In this document: piece by piece, positions 44,301 to 52,660 of the stretch
Layout: every line of letters starts with the position of its first letter
Numbering within the stretch: position 1 is the first letter of the stretch
NCBI RefSeq assembly: GCF_030123065.1
Contig: NZ_CP126093.1
Location: forward strand, 2,856,001-2,920,000
Origin: Neobacillus sp. DY30
Lineage (GTDB): Bacteria; Bacillota; Bacilli; Bacillales; Cytobacillaceae
Direction: 5' to 3'
Length of the DNA stretch: 64,000 nucleotides
Position numbers and translations under genes: made by a program
The notes under the pieces: generated by a model
The model's database searches: none
What the model saw: only the letters and a program-made list of their open reading frames with translations
Told to the model about the DNA's origin: nothing

Positions 44301-46308
44301 TACAACTCCTAAAAAGGTAAATATTTTAATGGTGGATGATCATCCAGAAAACCTTCTGGCATTAGAAGCTGTGCTCACTTCACCAAACTATAATCTTATT
44401 AGTGCTCATTCAGGAAAAGAAGCATTAAAATGTATGCTTCAATATGATTTTGCGGTGATTTTACTAGACGTTCAAATGCCGGGACTGAATGGTTTTGATA
44501 CTGCTAAGCTGATTAAAGCACGTGAAAAAACAAAAAATATCCCGATCATTTTTATTACAGCGATTAGTCAAGATATGGAACATGTTCATCAAGGATACTC
44601 CGTAGGTGCAATCGATTATATTTTTAAACCATTTCAACCGGAAACATTGAAAAAGAAAATAGAACAATTTGTTAAAATACATCAAAATCATCAAGAAACA
44701 ATTATTCAAACGGATTTGGGCCACTTACTAGCACTGAATAAAGTCAACAAAAGGCTGGATCGAACGACCTTAAATTTACGCCGGACAGAGGCATTATCAA
44801 AAGCCATAGGTGAAACGATAACCGATACCATTGTTACGTTTGATAATCAAGGCTGTATTCTTTCCGTAAATCCAGCCATCAGCACCATGTTTGGCTATCA
44901 GCCAAAGGAATTATTGGAAAAACACGTTTTGAAGCTTTTTCCCAAATGGGAATCTGAGTTGTTATCCGACTCATCATTCTCATTCTTTTCTATGATGAGA
45001 CAATCAGTGGGTAATATCATTGAAGTAATAGCTGGGCGAAAGGATAAAAGCTGCTTTTATGCGGATCTGTTAATTGCCTCTACCATGATTGAGGATGAAC
45101 AGATTTATGTTTGTACGATCCGTGATGTAACAGAAAGAAAGCAAATAGAAGAAGTCAAAAAACAGCGATTCCATAACTTGGAATATATTGTTGAAGAGCG
45201 GACACTAGAGCTTATTAAAGCAAATGAGAAACTGCAAAGAGAAATAGAAGAACGAAAAAAAATGGCCGACCACCTGTTCCGTTCTCAAGAAAGGTTTCGA
45301 AAGATCTTTGATTCCAGCCCGTTATTAAAGGCAATTTTGTCGCAAAAAGATATGACGGTTATCGACATCAATGCCAGCTGGACAAAATTCACTGGTTATA
45401 GCAGTGACGAGTTGGTTCATCAGAAGTTTAATTGTAAGAATTTTATTGATGAAACAGCAGGGAACTCCATTGATTTACATAAAAAGATACGAAACAAGAA
45501 AATCAGGTATGAGACGAAAGAAGGGGAAGTACGTTCAGGTTTATTATCCACGGAGTTAATCGATATCGAATCCGAGCCATGTACGCTTGTCGTATTGAAT
45601 GATATTACAGAAAGGGTCCACCTTGAGAATGAAATGTATCGGCTGGACCGTTTGAATTTAATCGGCGAGATGGCAGCCGGTATTGCCCATGAAATCAGAA
45701 ATCCGATGACAACGGTACAAGGTTTTTTACAGTTAACAAGGAATAAAACGGATAAATTATCAACGGATATCATTGATTTAATGTTAGAGGAATTGAACCG
45801 GGCAAATTCGATTATCACAGAATTTTTGAATCTAGCGAAAAACAAAATCAGTATGAAAAAGAAACAAAATCTGAACGCGATTATTGAAGCTTTATCGCCT
45901 TTGATCCAAGCCGAAGCGTTACGTTCGAATAAACAGCTAAAACTTGAATTGGGAGAATGTCCTGACATCTCCTTGGATGAAAAAGAAATTCGTCAGCTTA
46001 TCTTGAATATTGCCTTAAATGGATTGGATGCCATGACTTCAAATGGAAGTTTGACGATTAAAACCTATAAAGACAAGGGAACTGTGGTACTAAGAATAAA
46101 AGATGAAGGGCAGGGAATCAACCCAGAGGTGTTGTCAAAATTAGGGACACCTTTCTTTACCACAAAGGAAACAGGAACCGGTTTAGGGTTAGCGATTTGT
46201 TACAGTGTAGCCAAACGACATGACGCCAAAATTGAAATTGAAACTGGTGATGAGGGGACAACTTTCTCCATTCGATTTCAGCTGATACCCAGCATAACCG
46301 CCATTTAG
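44242..46308 (+). CDS. Response regulator-PAS-histidine kinase
   Basis: The protein has 688 residues and no membrane helix. REC is at about 25-145 with acceptor Asp76 (LLDVQMPGLNGF). Two PAS domains lie at about 185-300 and 345-455, joined by a coiled coil (EERTLELIKANEKLQREIEE). HisKA carries His483 (GIAHEIRNPMTTVQGFLQL), and the ATPase domain has DEGQGI and GTGLGLAI. The kinase core resembles Spo0-type phosphorelay kinases. Its start overlaps cheR by 59 bp; a later ATG at 44266 is also possible. It likely receives phosphate from the hybrid kinase upstream. Confidence 0.9.
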   Translation: MKTVTENLMDQKDSIKRLNNTTPKKVNILMVDDHPENLLALEAVLTSPNYNLISAHSGKEALKCMLQYDFAVILLDVQMPGLNGFDTAKLIKAREKTKNIPIIFITAISQDMEHVHQGYSVGAIDYIFKPFQPETLKKKIEQFVKIHQNHQETIIQTDLGHLLALNKVNKRLDRTTLNLRRTEALSKAIGETITDTIVTFDNQGCILSVNPAISTMFGYQPKELLEKHVLKLFPKWESELLSDSSFSFFSMMRQSVGNIIEVIAGRKDKSCFYADLLIASTMIEDEQIYVCTIRDVTERKQIEEVKKQRFHNLEYIVEERTLELIKANEKLQREIEERKKMADHLFRSQERFRKIFDSSPLLKAILSQKDMTVIDINASWTKFTGYSSDELVHQKFNCKNFIDETAGNSIDLHKKIRNKKIRYETKEGEVRSGLLSTELIDIESEPCTLVVLNDITERVHLENEMYRLDRLNLIGEMAAGIAHEIRNPMTTVQGFLQLTRNKTDKLSTDIIDLMLEELNRANSIITEFLNLAKNKISMKKKQNLNAIIEALSPLIQAEALRSNKQLKLELGECPDISLDEKEIRQLILNIALNGLDAMTSNGSLTIKTYKDKGTVVLRIKDEGQGINPEVLSKLGTPFFTTKETGTGLGLAICYSVAKRHDAKIEIETGDEGTTFSIRFQLIPSITAI

Positions 46309-46345
46309 GATTGTTTTTTAACACCGATGAGAGGGGGATGTTGCC

Positions 46346-47287
46346 GTGTTAAAGAAAGGGAAGGTTATTTTTGGTATTGGTGCTGTCATTTCTGTCATTC
46401 TTCTAGGGTTTATATCCGTTACGCTTGCCGATAAAAAACCGACAGTTATCGTCGTGTTAAAAGCCTCAGACTCACAATATTGGAAAATTATGCAGGCTGG
46501 TATGGAAAAAGGGTTTAAAGATTTTGGGATTGACGGGAAAGTACTGGTACCAAGTGAAGTATCACCACAAGAACAGGCAGTTTTGTTAAAAAAGACTTAT
46601 AAAGAAAAGCCTGACTTAATCATAACGGCTCCTTACAGTTCATCTGTCAGCCCGGTATTAAAAACATTTACAGATATTCCTATTCTTTTCGTAGATACAA
46701 ATCTGCCGTTAGACAACAAAACAGCATATATTGGAACCGATAATCTCGATTTAGGTAAAAAAGCCGGAGCGTTTTTAGCCTCTCAGTTGCAGCCAGGCGA
46801 TAAGGTAGCCATTATCGGAGGAGATTTGTCTTTCTCCGTTTTTGATGAGCGGATTGAAGGTGCTACTATTTCTTTACAAGATGCAGGAATCAATATCGCC
46901 TATAAAAATACAGGGATACCTGATGATGCTAAGAAAATTCGAAGTGTGATCACAAAGCTTATGCAGGACCAGCCTGATATTAAGGGGGTTATGACCACCC
47001 ATGACACGATTGCTTTACCCGTCATTCAGGAGTTAAAGAAGCAAGGTCTCTTGATTCCTGTCATTGGGCCGGATGGTCTTACCGAAATGGTGAAGTTGAT
47101 TGCAGATGAAACCGTTCCCGGTACCACGGCCCAAAACCCTTATGATATGGGCTATTTAAGCGTTGAAACAGCCATGAAAGTGTTAAAAGGTGAAAATGTT
47201 GAACCATTCGTGGACAGCGGTGTAGATATTATCATAAAAGAGAATGTACACCAGCGATTAAGTTTTTATGAGAAAATCTTGAAATAA
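46346..47287 (+). CDS. Sugar-type (RbsB-like) substrate-binding protein
   Basis: The 313-residue protein has an N-terminal membrane anchor or signal (VIFGIGAVISVILLGFISV) and the periplasmic-binding fold type I (PTVIVVLKASDSQYWKIM, FVDTNLPLDNKTAYIGTDN, GVMTTHDTIALPVIQEL). GTG start at 46346 with SD GAGGGGG. No ABC permease or ATPase gene is nearby. As last gene of a kinase module it probably presents a ligand to the membrane hybrid kinase, as in LuxP/RbsB-linked sensors; this is inference from position. Confidence 0.87.
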   Translation: MLKKGKVIFGIGAVISVILLGFISVTLADKKPTVIVVLKASDSQYWKIMQAGMEKGFKDFGIDGKVLVPSEVSPQEQAVLLKKTYKEKPDLIITAPYSSSVSPVLKTFTDIPILFVDTNLPLDNKTAYIGTDNLDLGKKAGAFLASQLQPGDKVAIIGGDLSFSVFDERIEGATISLQDAGINIAYKNTGIPDDAKKIRSVITKLMQDQPDIKGVMTTHDTIALPVIQELKKQGLLIPVIGPDGLTEMVKLIADETVPGTTAQNPYDMGYLSVETAMKVLKGENVEPFVDSGVDIIIKENVHQRLSFYEKILK

Positions 47288-47334
47288 AACATCCCCAGTG
47301 CTGACCGCTGGTAGGGAATAGCTTAGTTAAGTGA

Positions 47335-47365
47335 AGGTGATACAAATTTCTGTATCACCTTTTTA
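47335..47365 (+). terminator. Terminator of the kinase module
   Basis: AGGTGATACA-AATTTC-TGTATCACCT is a perfect 10-bp stem followed by five T. Confidence 0.92.
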
Positions 47366-47445
47366 CATAGGCAAAATTAAAAAAAGGGTATCATTAAAAT
47401 TTATAGAATTTTATAAATGATAAAAGCATTAAAAGGGTGGAAGTT

Positions 47446-48198
47446 ATGGGCATATTTGATAAATTCAAAAAAAATAAGGCAGAGAGAGACTATATTGAAA
47501 AAATTATAGCAAAATTGGGCTGCTGCGATTGTAGGATTATCGAGGTAAAAGATGTTAACGCTGTTATGTCGGTGTACCATCAGGCTCTGCTAGACGGAAA
47601 AAAAGAAGGATTTACCCCGCTAATCATTATTCCTTCAGAAATCATGGTAGAATGCCTTGATACAGAAGTGGATAACGATGATTCATTCCATGATCGTGAA
47701 ACAATAATAACAAAAGCTCAGGAAATTCATGCAAAAGAATTGTTAAAGAGACTTCTTGATGAGGTGATGCCTATGGATGAGGACGAAGACGGCGATATCA
47801 CAGGCGAGTTTTTAGCAGAAGGGCAGATAAACCATTTTCAATCATTAGAAGATGCAATCAATAAGAAGATTATTCTCGCCAAAATTCCAACAGATAAACC
47901 GTGGGAAGTAGCTGCTTGGGTTCCAATGGGAGGATTTAATGAATGTCCTATGCCGGATGAGCAAGTTGCGGTATTTAAATACTGGTATGAAAAATACGGG
48001 GCAACCCCGGCATTAGTTAGCCAGGATGTATGGGAGTTATTTGTAGAGATCCCTCCTAAAACACAAGAAGAATCAGAATTTCTCGCCTGGGAACATTTTG
48101 GTTTTTGTGGAGATATAGTCTGGCAAGGGGTTGGAACAGTAAATTCTTTAGCAGGAACACTAATAAATTCATCTGTTTGGTATTTTTGGTGGGATTAA
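47446..48198 (+). CDS. DUF4253 protein
   Basis: The 250-residue soluble protein has a C-terminal DUF4253 region (PWEVAAWVPMGGFNECPMP, FKYWYEKYGATPALVSQDVW, EFLAWEHFGFCGDIV). The N-terminal part has ALLDGKKEGFTPLIII. A GTG at 47437 overlaps the SD AAAAGGGTGG, so the ATG at 47446 is used. DUF4253 proteins occur near polymorphic-toxin loci; function is unknown. Confidence 0.8.
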   Translation: MGIFDKFKKNKAERDYIEKIIAKLGCCDCRIIEVKDVNAVMSVYHQALLDGKKEGFTPLIIIPSEIMVECLDTEVDNDDSFHDRETIITKAQEIHAKELLKRLLDEVMPMDEDEDGDITGEFLAEGQINHFQSLEDAINKKIILAKIPTDKPWEVAAWVPMGGFNECPMPDEQVAVFKYWYEKYGATPALVSQDVWELFVEIPPKTQEESEFLAWEHFGFCGDIVWQGVGTVNSLAGTLINSSVWYFWWD

Positions 48199-48587
48199 AG
48201 TGACACGAACAGGACATCTTGGGGCTCAGGGCTATTATATTGGCAAATAATCATTTGGGAGGGCTTATCATATCCGGTAAAATACATAATGATGTACAGC
48301 AGGACGCATGTTTGATTGAATACATTTTATATAGGAATGGCCGTATTAGCATGAAGATCATGCATCCAATCATTTCCCTTTCTATTATGACGGAAGGGTT
48401 TTTTTTGTGACTAATTCTCTCTCCATTAAATAACGGAATTCATGTGTTGTGTCTATGGGTGATAGTCTAATCTTGGGACAATCGTGGAACATAGTATAAG
48501 ATTGTGGTTATTTTATTTGAGGTAAATAACCAGTTCAATTGTGAATGAGGATGAAATTTTAAAACCTGGTTGGAGGTATGTATCAAA
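48199..48587. other. Intergenic region
   Basis: A hairpin with CCCTTT...AAGGG and eight T (48379-48407) is a likely terminator. The open frame at 48219-48410 overlaps it, has no SD and is not called. The rest is AT-rich promoter DNA. Confidence 0.45.
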
Positions 48588-49094
48588 ATGAATAAACAAA
48601 AGCAATACCGTCACGAATTGTTGGAATGGTGTCATGAAACAGCGAAAAGTCTAAGTGAACAAATAGAGCTGTTATATAGGGATTCAAATGCTGACGAAGA
48701 AGAAATCGAAGTCAATTCTGTAAATAGTTTGGAAATGGAAGAGCAAATCCAACTTGAGGAAGAAAATTTCGAACCATTAACTATCCAGAACGAATTAGAG
48801 ATTCAATTTGACCAATATATTGATATGGAGGAACTAAACCAATACCGTGAGGAATTATTGCAATGGTGTAACACCCTTTATTCAAGTTGGAATATAACTA
48901 AACCGATGTTATCTAACCTTGTTGACAACGATATCCTTGAGGGATGGGAAGGAATGTGCACTCGTTTAAAAGAAAAGTTACAAGAAGATCTGCCATTAGA
49001 AAACGAAGACTATGAGACAGCTACTGCCTTGTATGAACAGTGGGAAAAGTTACTCGAGGATTCGTATTCTTATCAAGAAGAACATCAAGCTTGA
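48588..49094 (+). CDS. Acidic hypothetical protein with internal repeat
   Basis: The 168-residue protein is not recognised. It is strongly acidic. Its two halves both open with a related motif: QYRHELLEWCHETAKSLSEQ (residues 6-25) and QYREELLQWCNTLYSSWN (about 92-109), which suggests an ancient internal duplication of a helical unit containing a Trp-Cys pair. The TTG at 48570 lies before the SD GGAGGT, so the ATG at 48588 is preferred. Confidence 0.65.
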   Translation: MNKQKQYRHELLEWCHETAKSLSEQIELLYRDSNADEEEIEVNSVNSLEMEEQIQLEEENFEPLTIQNELEIQFDQYIDMEELNQYREELLQWCNTLYSSWNITKPMLSNLVDNDILEGWEGMCTRLKEKLQEDLPLENEDYETATALYEQWEKLLEDSYSYQEEHQA

Positions 49095-49127
49095 TTTGGA
49101 TTAAAGTATAGTCCTTTCAGCAAAATG

Positions 49128-49154
49128 GGTTATTCGTAAATAGCCTTATTTTTT
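49128..49154 (+). terminator. Terminator after the acidic repeat protein
   Basis: GGTTATT/AATAGCC with a 4-nt loop is followed by TTATTTTTTG. Confidence 0.7.
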
Positions 49155-49213
49155 GTACGAAAGTAGCAGTTAAGTTAAAAAAGGCGAGGAGACATCCATT
49201 ATTATATTGAATA

Positions 49214-49256
49214 AAAGCCTAATTTCTCAGGTGTTATACGTGAGAAATTAGGCTTT
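49214..49256. terminator. Perfect 16-bp hairpin, minus-strand T run
   Basis: AAAGCCTAATTTCTCA and TGAGAAATTAGGCTTT pair perfectly around 11 nt. The T-rich tail is on the minus strand, yet no minus-strand gene enters this region. The rest of the 49155-49543 gap shows no gene. Confidence 0.6.
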
Positions 49257-49543
49257 AGTGTACTTAAGAAAAACGGCTTTTTCTAGAATAAGCCAGAAGT
49301 TTTATATTGGAAAATGTCAATTTTAATTTCTCTTTCAATTACTATATATTCAATCATACTAGTAACTACAAAGAATTGGAACATTCACGAAGAAAGAAAC
49401 TATTACCTATCGAAGAACAGTTGAAATCGAGTCGTTGTTGAGACTCAGCGTAATCGAACATATTACATTTATGACACTTTCTTTGTTGAGTTGATTCCAG
49501 TAAAATTCATAGTAGAGAGTATTTAGTTAACAGGGGGAGAAGT

Positions 49544-50050
49544 ATGAAGGATATTGTCATTAGAGGTGCGCAGGAGACAGACGTATATTCTATTAAGGTA
49601 ATATACAATCAGGGTATCGAGGATAGAATCGCTACTTTAGAAACAGAACAAAAAGATGACTCATACATGAAGGATTGGTTTGAGAAGCATAGCGGTCGTT
49701 ACATGGTGATCGTAGCTGAGTATAAAGGAGAAATTGTTGGTTGGGCTTCACTAAACCAATACAATAACAGATGTGCTTATGATGGAGTTGCCGATATTTC
49801 AGTATATATAGCCAGAGATTTCAGAGGTAAGGGAATTGGTAAGGAACTGCTTGCTGAGCTTGAATCACTTGCGATACAAAATGATTTTCATAAAATGGTC
49901 CTGTTCACATTTCCATTTAATCATTTAGGTCAAGGATTATATAAGAAAATGGGTTTTCGTGAAGTAGGTGTATTTAAAAAGCAAGGGATTCTAGATGATA
50001 AATTTGTGGATGTTATGGCAATGGAAAAGCTAATAACATCAAAAAATTAG
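49544..50050 (+). CDS. GNAT N-acetyltransferase, ArsN1-like
   Basis: The 168-residue GNAT protein has IYNQGIEDRIATLETE near the start, EIVGWASLN, VADISVYIARDFRGKGIGKEL (acetyl-CoA loop) and GQGLYKKMGFREVGVFKKQG. It resembles phosphinothricin/arsinothricin acetyltransferases of the ArsN1 group, which acetylate the antibiotic arsinothricin. The adjacent ars operon supports the ArsN1 reading; a phosphinothricin acetyltransferase-type role is the alternative. SD GGGGGAG precedes the ATG at 49544. Confidence 0.8.
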   Translation: MKDIVIRGAQETDVYSIKVIYNQGIEDRIATLETEQKDDSYMKDWFEKHSGRYMVIVAEYKGEIVGWASLNQYNNRCAYDGVADISVYIARDFRGKGIGKELLAELESLAIQNDFHKMVLFTFPFNHLGQGLYKKMGFREVGVFKKQGILDDKFVDVMAMEKLITSKN

Positions 50051-50106
50051 ATTGGTAGCTTTGCTTATTAATCTTTTTATTTACAATACCTTTACATTTT
50101 AAATAC

Positions 50107-50153
50107 TTGCATTTAATTGTTATTTGCAATAATATATAAGCAAATAGTTATAT
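50107..50153 (+). promoter_or_regulatory. ars promoter with overlapping ArsR dyad
   Basis: TTGCAT (50107-50112) and TAATAT (50130-50135) are 17 bp apart, a vegetative promoter. The dyad ATATAAGCA-AA-TAGTTATAT (50134-50153) overlaps the -10 region. Part of it is repeated at 50248-50267 (ATATAAGCAAATTATTATTT). Confidence 0.65.
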
Positions 50154-50292
50154 GTTAATTAAGTGGTCTAATATAGGAGATCCATTAACGCATGCATAAA
50201 AAGTTGGATTATACAAAAAATGAAAAAAGTATAACCTTATGGATTTTATATAAGCAAATTATTATTTAATTATTTAAAAGAGGGTGTGTTTA

Positions 50293-50640
50293 ATGTTCAA
50301 ATCAATAGTGGAATTAGAGCGAGCTGCTAACGTCTTAAAATTATTAGGTGATAAAACACGCTTAACAATTATTGCTATTTTAAAACAACGTGAATGCTGT
50401 GTATGTGAATTTCTTGAAGTGTTTGATACGAGCCAGCCATCTATTAGTCAGCATCTTCGAAAACTAAAAGATGCAGGTATGGTTAAAGAGGAAAGAAGAG
50501 GTCAGTGGATTTATTATTCCATTAATCATGACAGTGAACTATATGGACTTATAGAAGATATTTTGGCACATGTGCCAGACCAGACAGATAAAATCAAAAT
50601 GATTGAAAAAGCCAATCCTACGCTTCAATGCGGATGCTAG
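50293..50640 (+). CDS. arsR: ArsR-family arsenical repressor
   Basis: The 115-residue winged-helix repressor carries the As(III)-sensing cysteines in the helix preceding the recognition helix (ECCVCEFLEV, Cys35, 36 and 38). DNA-contacting TSQPSISQHLRKLKDAGMV follows, and a Cys pair lies near the C-terminus (LQCGC). A GTG at 50284 is within the SD region, so the ATG at 50293 is used. It is the first gene of arsR-acr3-arsC and should repress its own promoter until arsenite binds. Confidence 0.93.
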   Translation: MFKSIVELERAANVLKLLGDKTRLTIIAILKQRECCVCEFLEVFDTSQPSISQHLRKLKDAGMVKEERRGQWIYYSINHDSELYGLIEDILAHVPDQTDKIKMIEKANPTLQCGC

Positions 50641-50666
50641 CTTTACGTTAAATAAGGAGTGAGAGA

Positions 50667-51722
50667 ATGAGTAAAACAGAAAAGAAACGTTTGTCGTTTT
50701 TAGACCGTTACCTAACGCTATGGATATTTTTAGCTATGGCAGTGGGTATAGGCTTGGGATTCATCTTTCCAGGATTCGTGGAAGGAATGAACGAGTTGCA
50801 GGTTGGAACTACATCAATCCCATTAGCCATTGGTTTGATTTTAATGATGTATCCACCATTAGCAAAAGTTCGTTATGAGGAAATTGGGCGAGTTTTTAAA
50901 GATGTAAAAGTCTTAGTTTTATCCCTTGTACAAAACTGGATAATTGGACCAATTCTTATGTTTTTATTAGCGATTATCTTTCTACCTGATAAACCAGAAT
51001 ATATGGTTGGTCTTATCATGATTGGTTTAGCACGTTGTATTGCGATGGTTATCGTTTGGAATGACCTTGCCAAAGGAGATACCGAGTATGCAGCTGGTTT
51101 AGTCGCATTTAACTCTATTTTTCAAATGCTATTCTTTTCCGTATATGCCTATGTGTTTGTTACCGTGATTCCAGAATGGGTGGGACTTGAAGGAGCAGTC
51201 GTGAACATTACGATGGCGGAAGTAGCCAAGTCCGTATTCATCTATTTAGGAATACCTTTTATCGCTGGTATGATTACACGATTTACATTGGTAAAGGCAA
51301 AAGGTAGACAATGGTACGAGAAAGTGTTTATTCCTAAGATTAGTCCTATTACACTTATTGCTCTATTATTTACAATTGTCGTTATGTTCTCGTTAAAAGG
51401 TGATACTATTGTAGCCTTACCATTAGATGTAGTTCGTATAGCGATCCCATTATTAATTTACTTTGTAGTGATGTTCTTCGTTTCATTTTACATGGGAAAG
51501 AAAGTTGGAGCGAATTACCCTGTAACAACAACTCTTGCGTTTACAGCTGGAAGTAATAACTTTGAATTAGCAATTGCTGTAGCTGTTGGTGTATTTGGAA
51601 TCCATTCTGGTGCAGCATTTGCAGCTGTTATCGGGCCACTTGTAGAGGTGCCCGTCATGATAGCTTTAGTCAACGTGGCACTATGGTTTAAACGAAAATA
51701 TTTTAAAGAACATGCAGCCTAA
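50667..51722 (+). CDS. acr3: Arsenite efflux permease, ACR3 family
   Basis: The 351-residue membrane protein has about ten helices. It shows ACR3 features: [26 protein letters not shown] with the conserved Cys that binds arsenite, and [20 protein letters not shown] with the conserved Glu. It exports As(III) produced by ArsC. SD AAGGAGTGAG precedes the ATG at 50667, 26 bp after arsR. Confidence 0.94.
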   Translation: MSKTEKKRLSFLDRYLTLWIFLAMAVGIGLGFIFPGFVEGMNELQVGTTSIPLAIGLILMMYPPLAKVRYEEIGRVFKDVKVLVLSLVQNWIIGPILMFLLAIIFLPDKPEYMVGLIMIGLARCIAMVIVWNDLAKGDTEYAAGLVAFNSIFQMLFFSVYAYVFVTVIPEWVGLEGAVVNITMAEVAKSVFIYLGIPFIAGMITRFTLVKAKGRQWYEKVFIPKISPITLIALLFTIVVMFSLKGDTIVALPLDVVRIAIPLLIYFVVMFFVSFYMGKKVGANYPVTTTLAFTAGSNNFELAIAVAVGVFGIHSGAAFAAVIGPLVEVPVMIALVNVALWFKRKYFKEHAA

Positions 51723-51757
51723 AAATTAAACCAATAATAATAAAGGTGGAATTCAAC

Positions 51758-52180
51758 ATGGACAACAAAAAAACAATTTACTTCTTATGTACAGGAAACT
51801 CTTGCCGAAGCCAAATGGCAGAAGGTTGGGCGAAAAAACACTTAGGTAATGAGTGGGAAGTGAAAAGTGCTGGTCTTGAGGCACATGGATTAAACCCTAA
51901 TGCAGTAAAAGCGATGAAAGAAGCTGGAATAGATATTTCTAATCAAACATCTGATGTTATCGATCCTAAAATTTTAAATAATGCTGATTTAGTTGTGACA
52001 TTATGCGGTCACGCAGCAGATCATTGCCCTGTAACTCCTCCACATGTAAAACGTGTTCACTGGGGCTTTGATGACCCAGCAAAAGCAGAAGGAACTGAAG
52101 AAGAAAAATGGGTATTTTTCCAACGTGTCCGTGATGAAATTGGAGATCGCATTAAAACTTTTGCTGAAACAGGCAAGTAA
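51758..52180 (+). CDS. arsC: Arsenate reductase, thioredoxin-dependent
   Basis: The 140-residue enzyme has the low-molecular-weight phosphatase-like P-loop [13 protein letters not shown] (Cys11, Cys16) and a second redox pair in [10 protein letters not shown]. This matches Staphylococcus aureus pI258-type ArsC. It reduces arsenate to arsenite for export by ACR3. SD AAAGGTGG precedes the ATG at 51758, 35 bp after acr3. Confidence 0.95.
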   Translation: MDNKKTIYFLCTGNSCRSQMAEGWAKKHLGNEWEVKSAGLEAHGLNPNAVKAMKEAGIDISNQTSDVIDPKILNNADLVVTLCGHAADHCPVTPPHVKRVHWGFDDPAKAEGTEEEKWVFFQRVRDEIGDRIKTFAETGK

Positions 52181-52193
52181 GAAGTATTTATAA

Positions 52194-52219
52194 AGCCAAG
52201 AGTAGAAAAGCTCTTGGCT
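52194..52219 (+). terminator. Terminator after arsC
   Basis: AGCCAAGAG/CTCTTGGCT forms a 9-bp stem with an 8-nt loop. The tail is only moderately T-rich. It separates arsC from arsD-arsA, which have their own operator. Confidence 0.6.
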
Positions 52220-52236
52220 CTAACTTAATTTTATAT

Positions 52237-52256
52237 ATATAAGTAAATACTTATAT
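52237..52256 (+). promoter_or_regulatory. ArsR operator before arsD
   Basis: ATATAAGTA-AA-TACTTATAT is a perfect 9-bp dyad. It shares ATATAAGNAAATA with the sites before arsR, so the same ArsR probably controls both units. Confidence 0.7.
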
Positions 52257-52278
52257 TATCCCACAGGAGAGTGTTTTT

Positions 52279-52635
52279 ATGAGTAAAGTAGAAATCTTTG
52301 ATCCAGCTTTGTGTTGTCCCACAGGTGTTTGTGGTCCTAGTGTGGATCCAGAACTAACTAGAGTGGCTACTGCTATTTTTTTATTAGAAAAAAGAGGTTT
52401 TGATATTAAGCGATATAATCTTAGCACCGAACCTGCCAAATTTGTTGAAAACATTGAAGTAAACAAAGTCCTTCACGAAATGGGGCCTGATTCACTGCCT
52501 GTTACTATAGTTGATGGCAAAATTGCTAAAATTGGAATTTACCCAACAAACGAAGAATTTGCGGAATGGTTCGGCGTAAATGTGGCAGAGCTTTCTAAAA
52601 AGCAAAGTGCTAGTTTAAAAATTGATTTAAAATAA
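52279..52635 (+). CDS. arsD: Arsenic metallochaperone ArsD
   Basis: The 118-residue protein has the As(III)-binding Cys12, Cys13 and Cys18 in FDPALCCPTGVCGPSVDPEL, the classical ArsD trio. It passes arsenite to the ArsA ATPase, whose gene follows. SD ACAGGAGAG precedes the ATG at 52279. A weak ArsR-like repressor role has been described for some ArsD proteins. Confidence 0.95.
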   Translation: MSKVEIFDPALCCPTGVCGPSVDPELTRVATAIFLLEKRGFDIKRYNLSTEPAKFVENIEVNKVLHEMGPDSLPVTIVDGKIAKIGIYPTNEEFAEWFGVNVAELSKKQSASLKIDLK

Positions 52636-52660
52636 TCAACGAAAGAAAGAAGTGAATCCC

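Noticed and set aside
48219..48410. 63-residue open frame after the DUF4253 gene
   Set aside because: No SD, and its end lies within a terminator hairpin.
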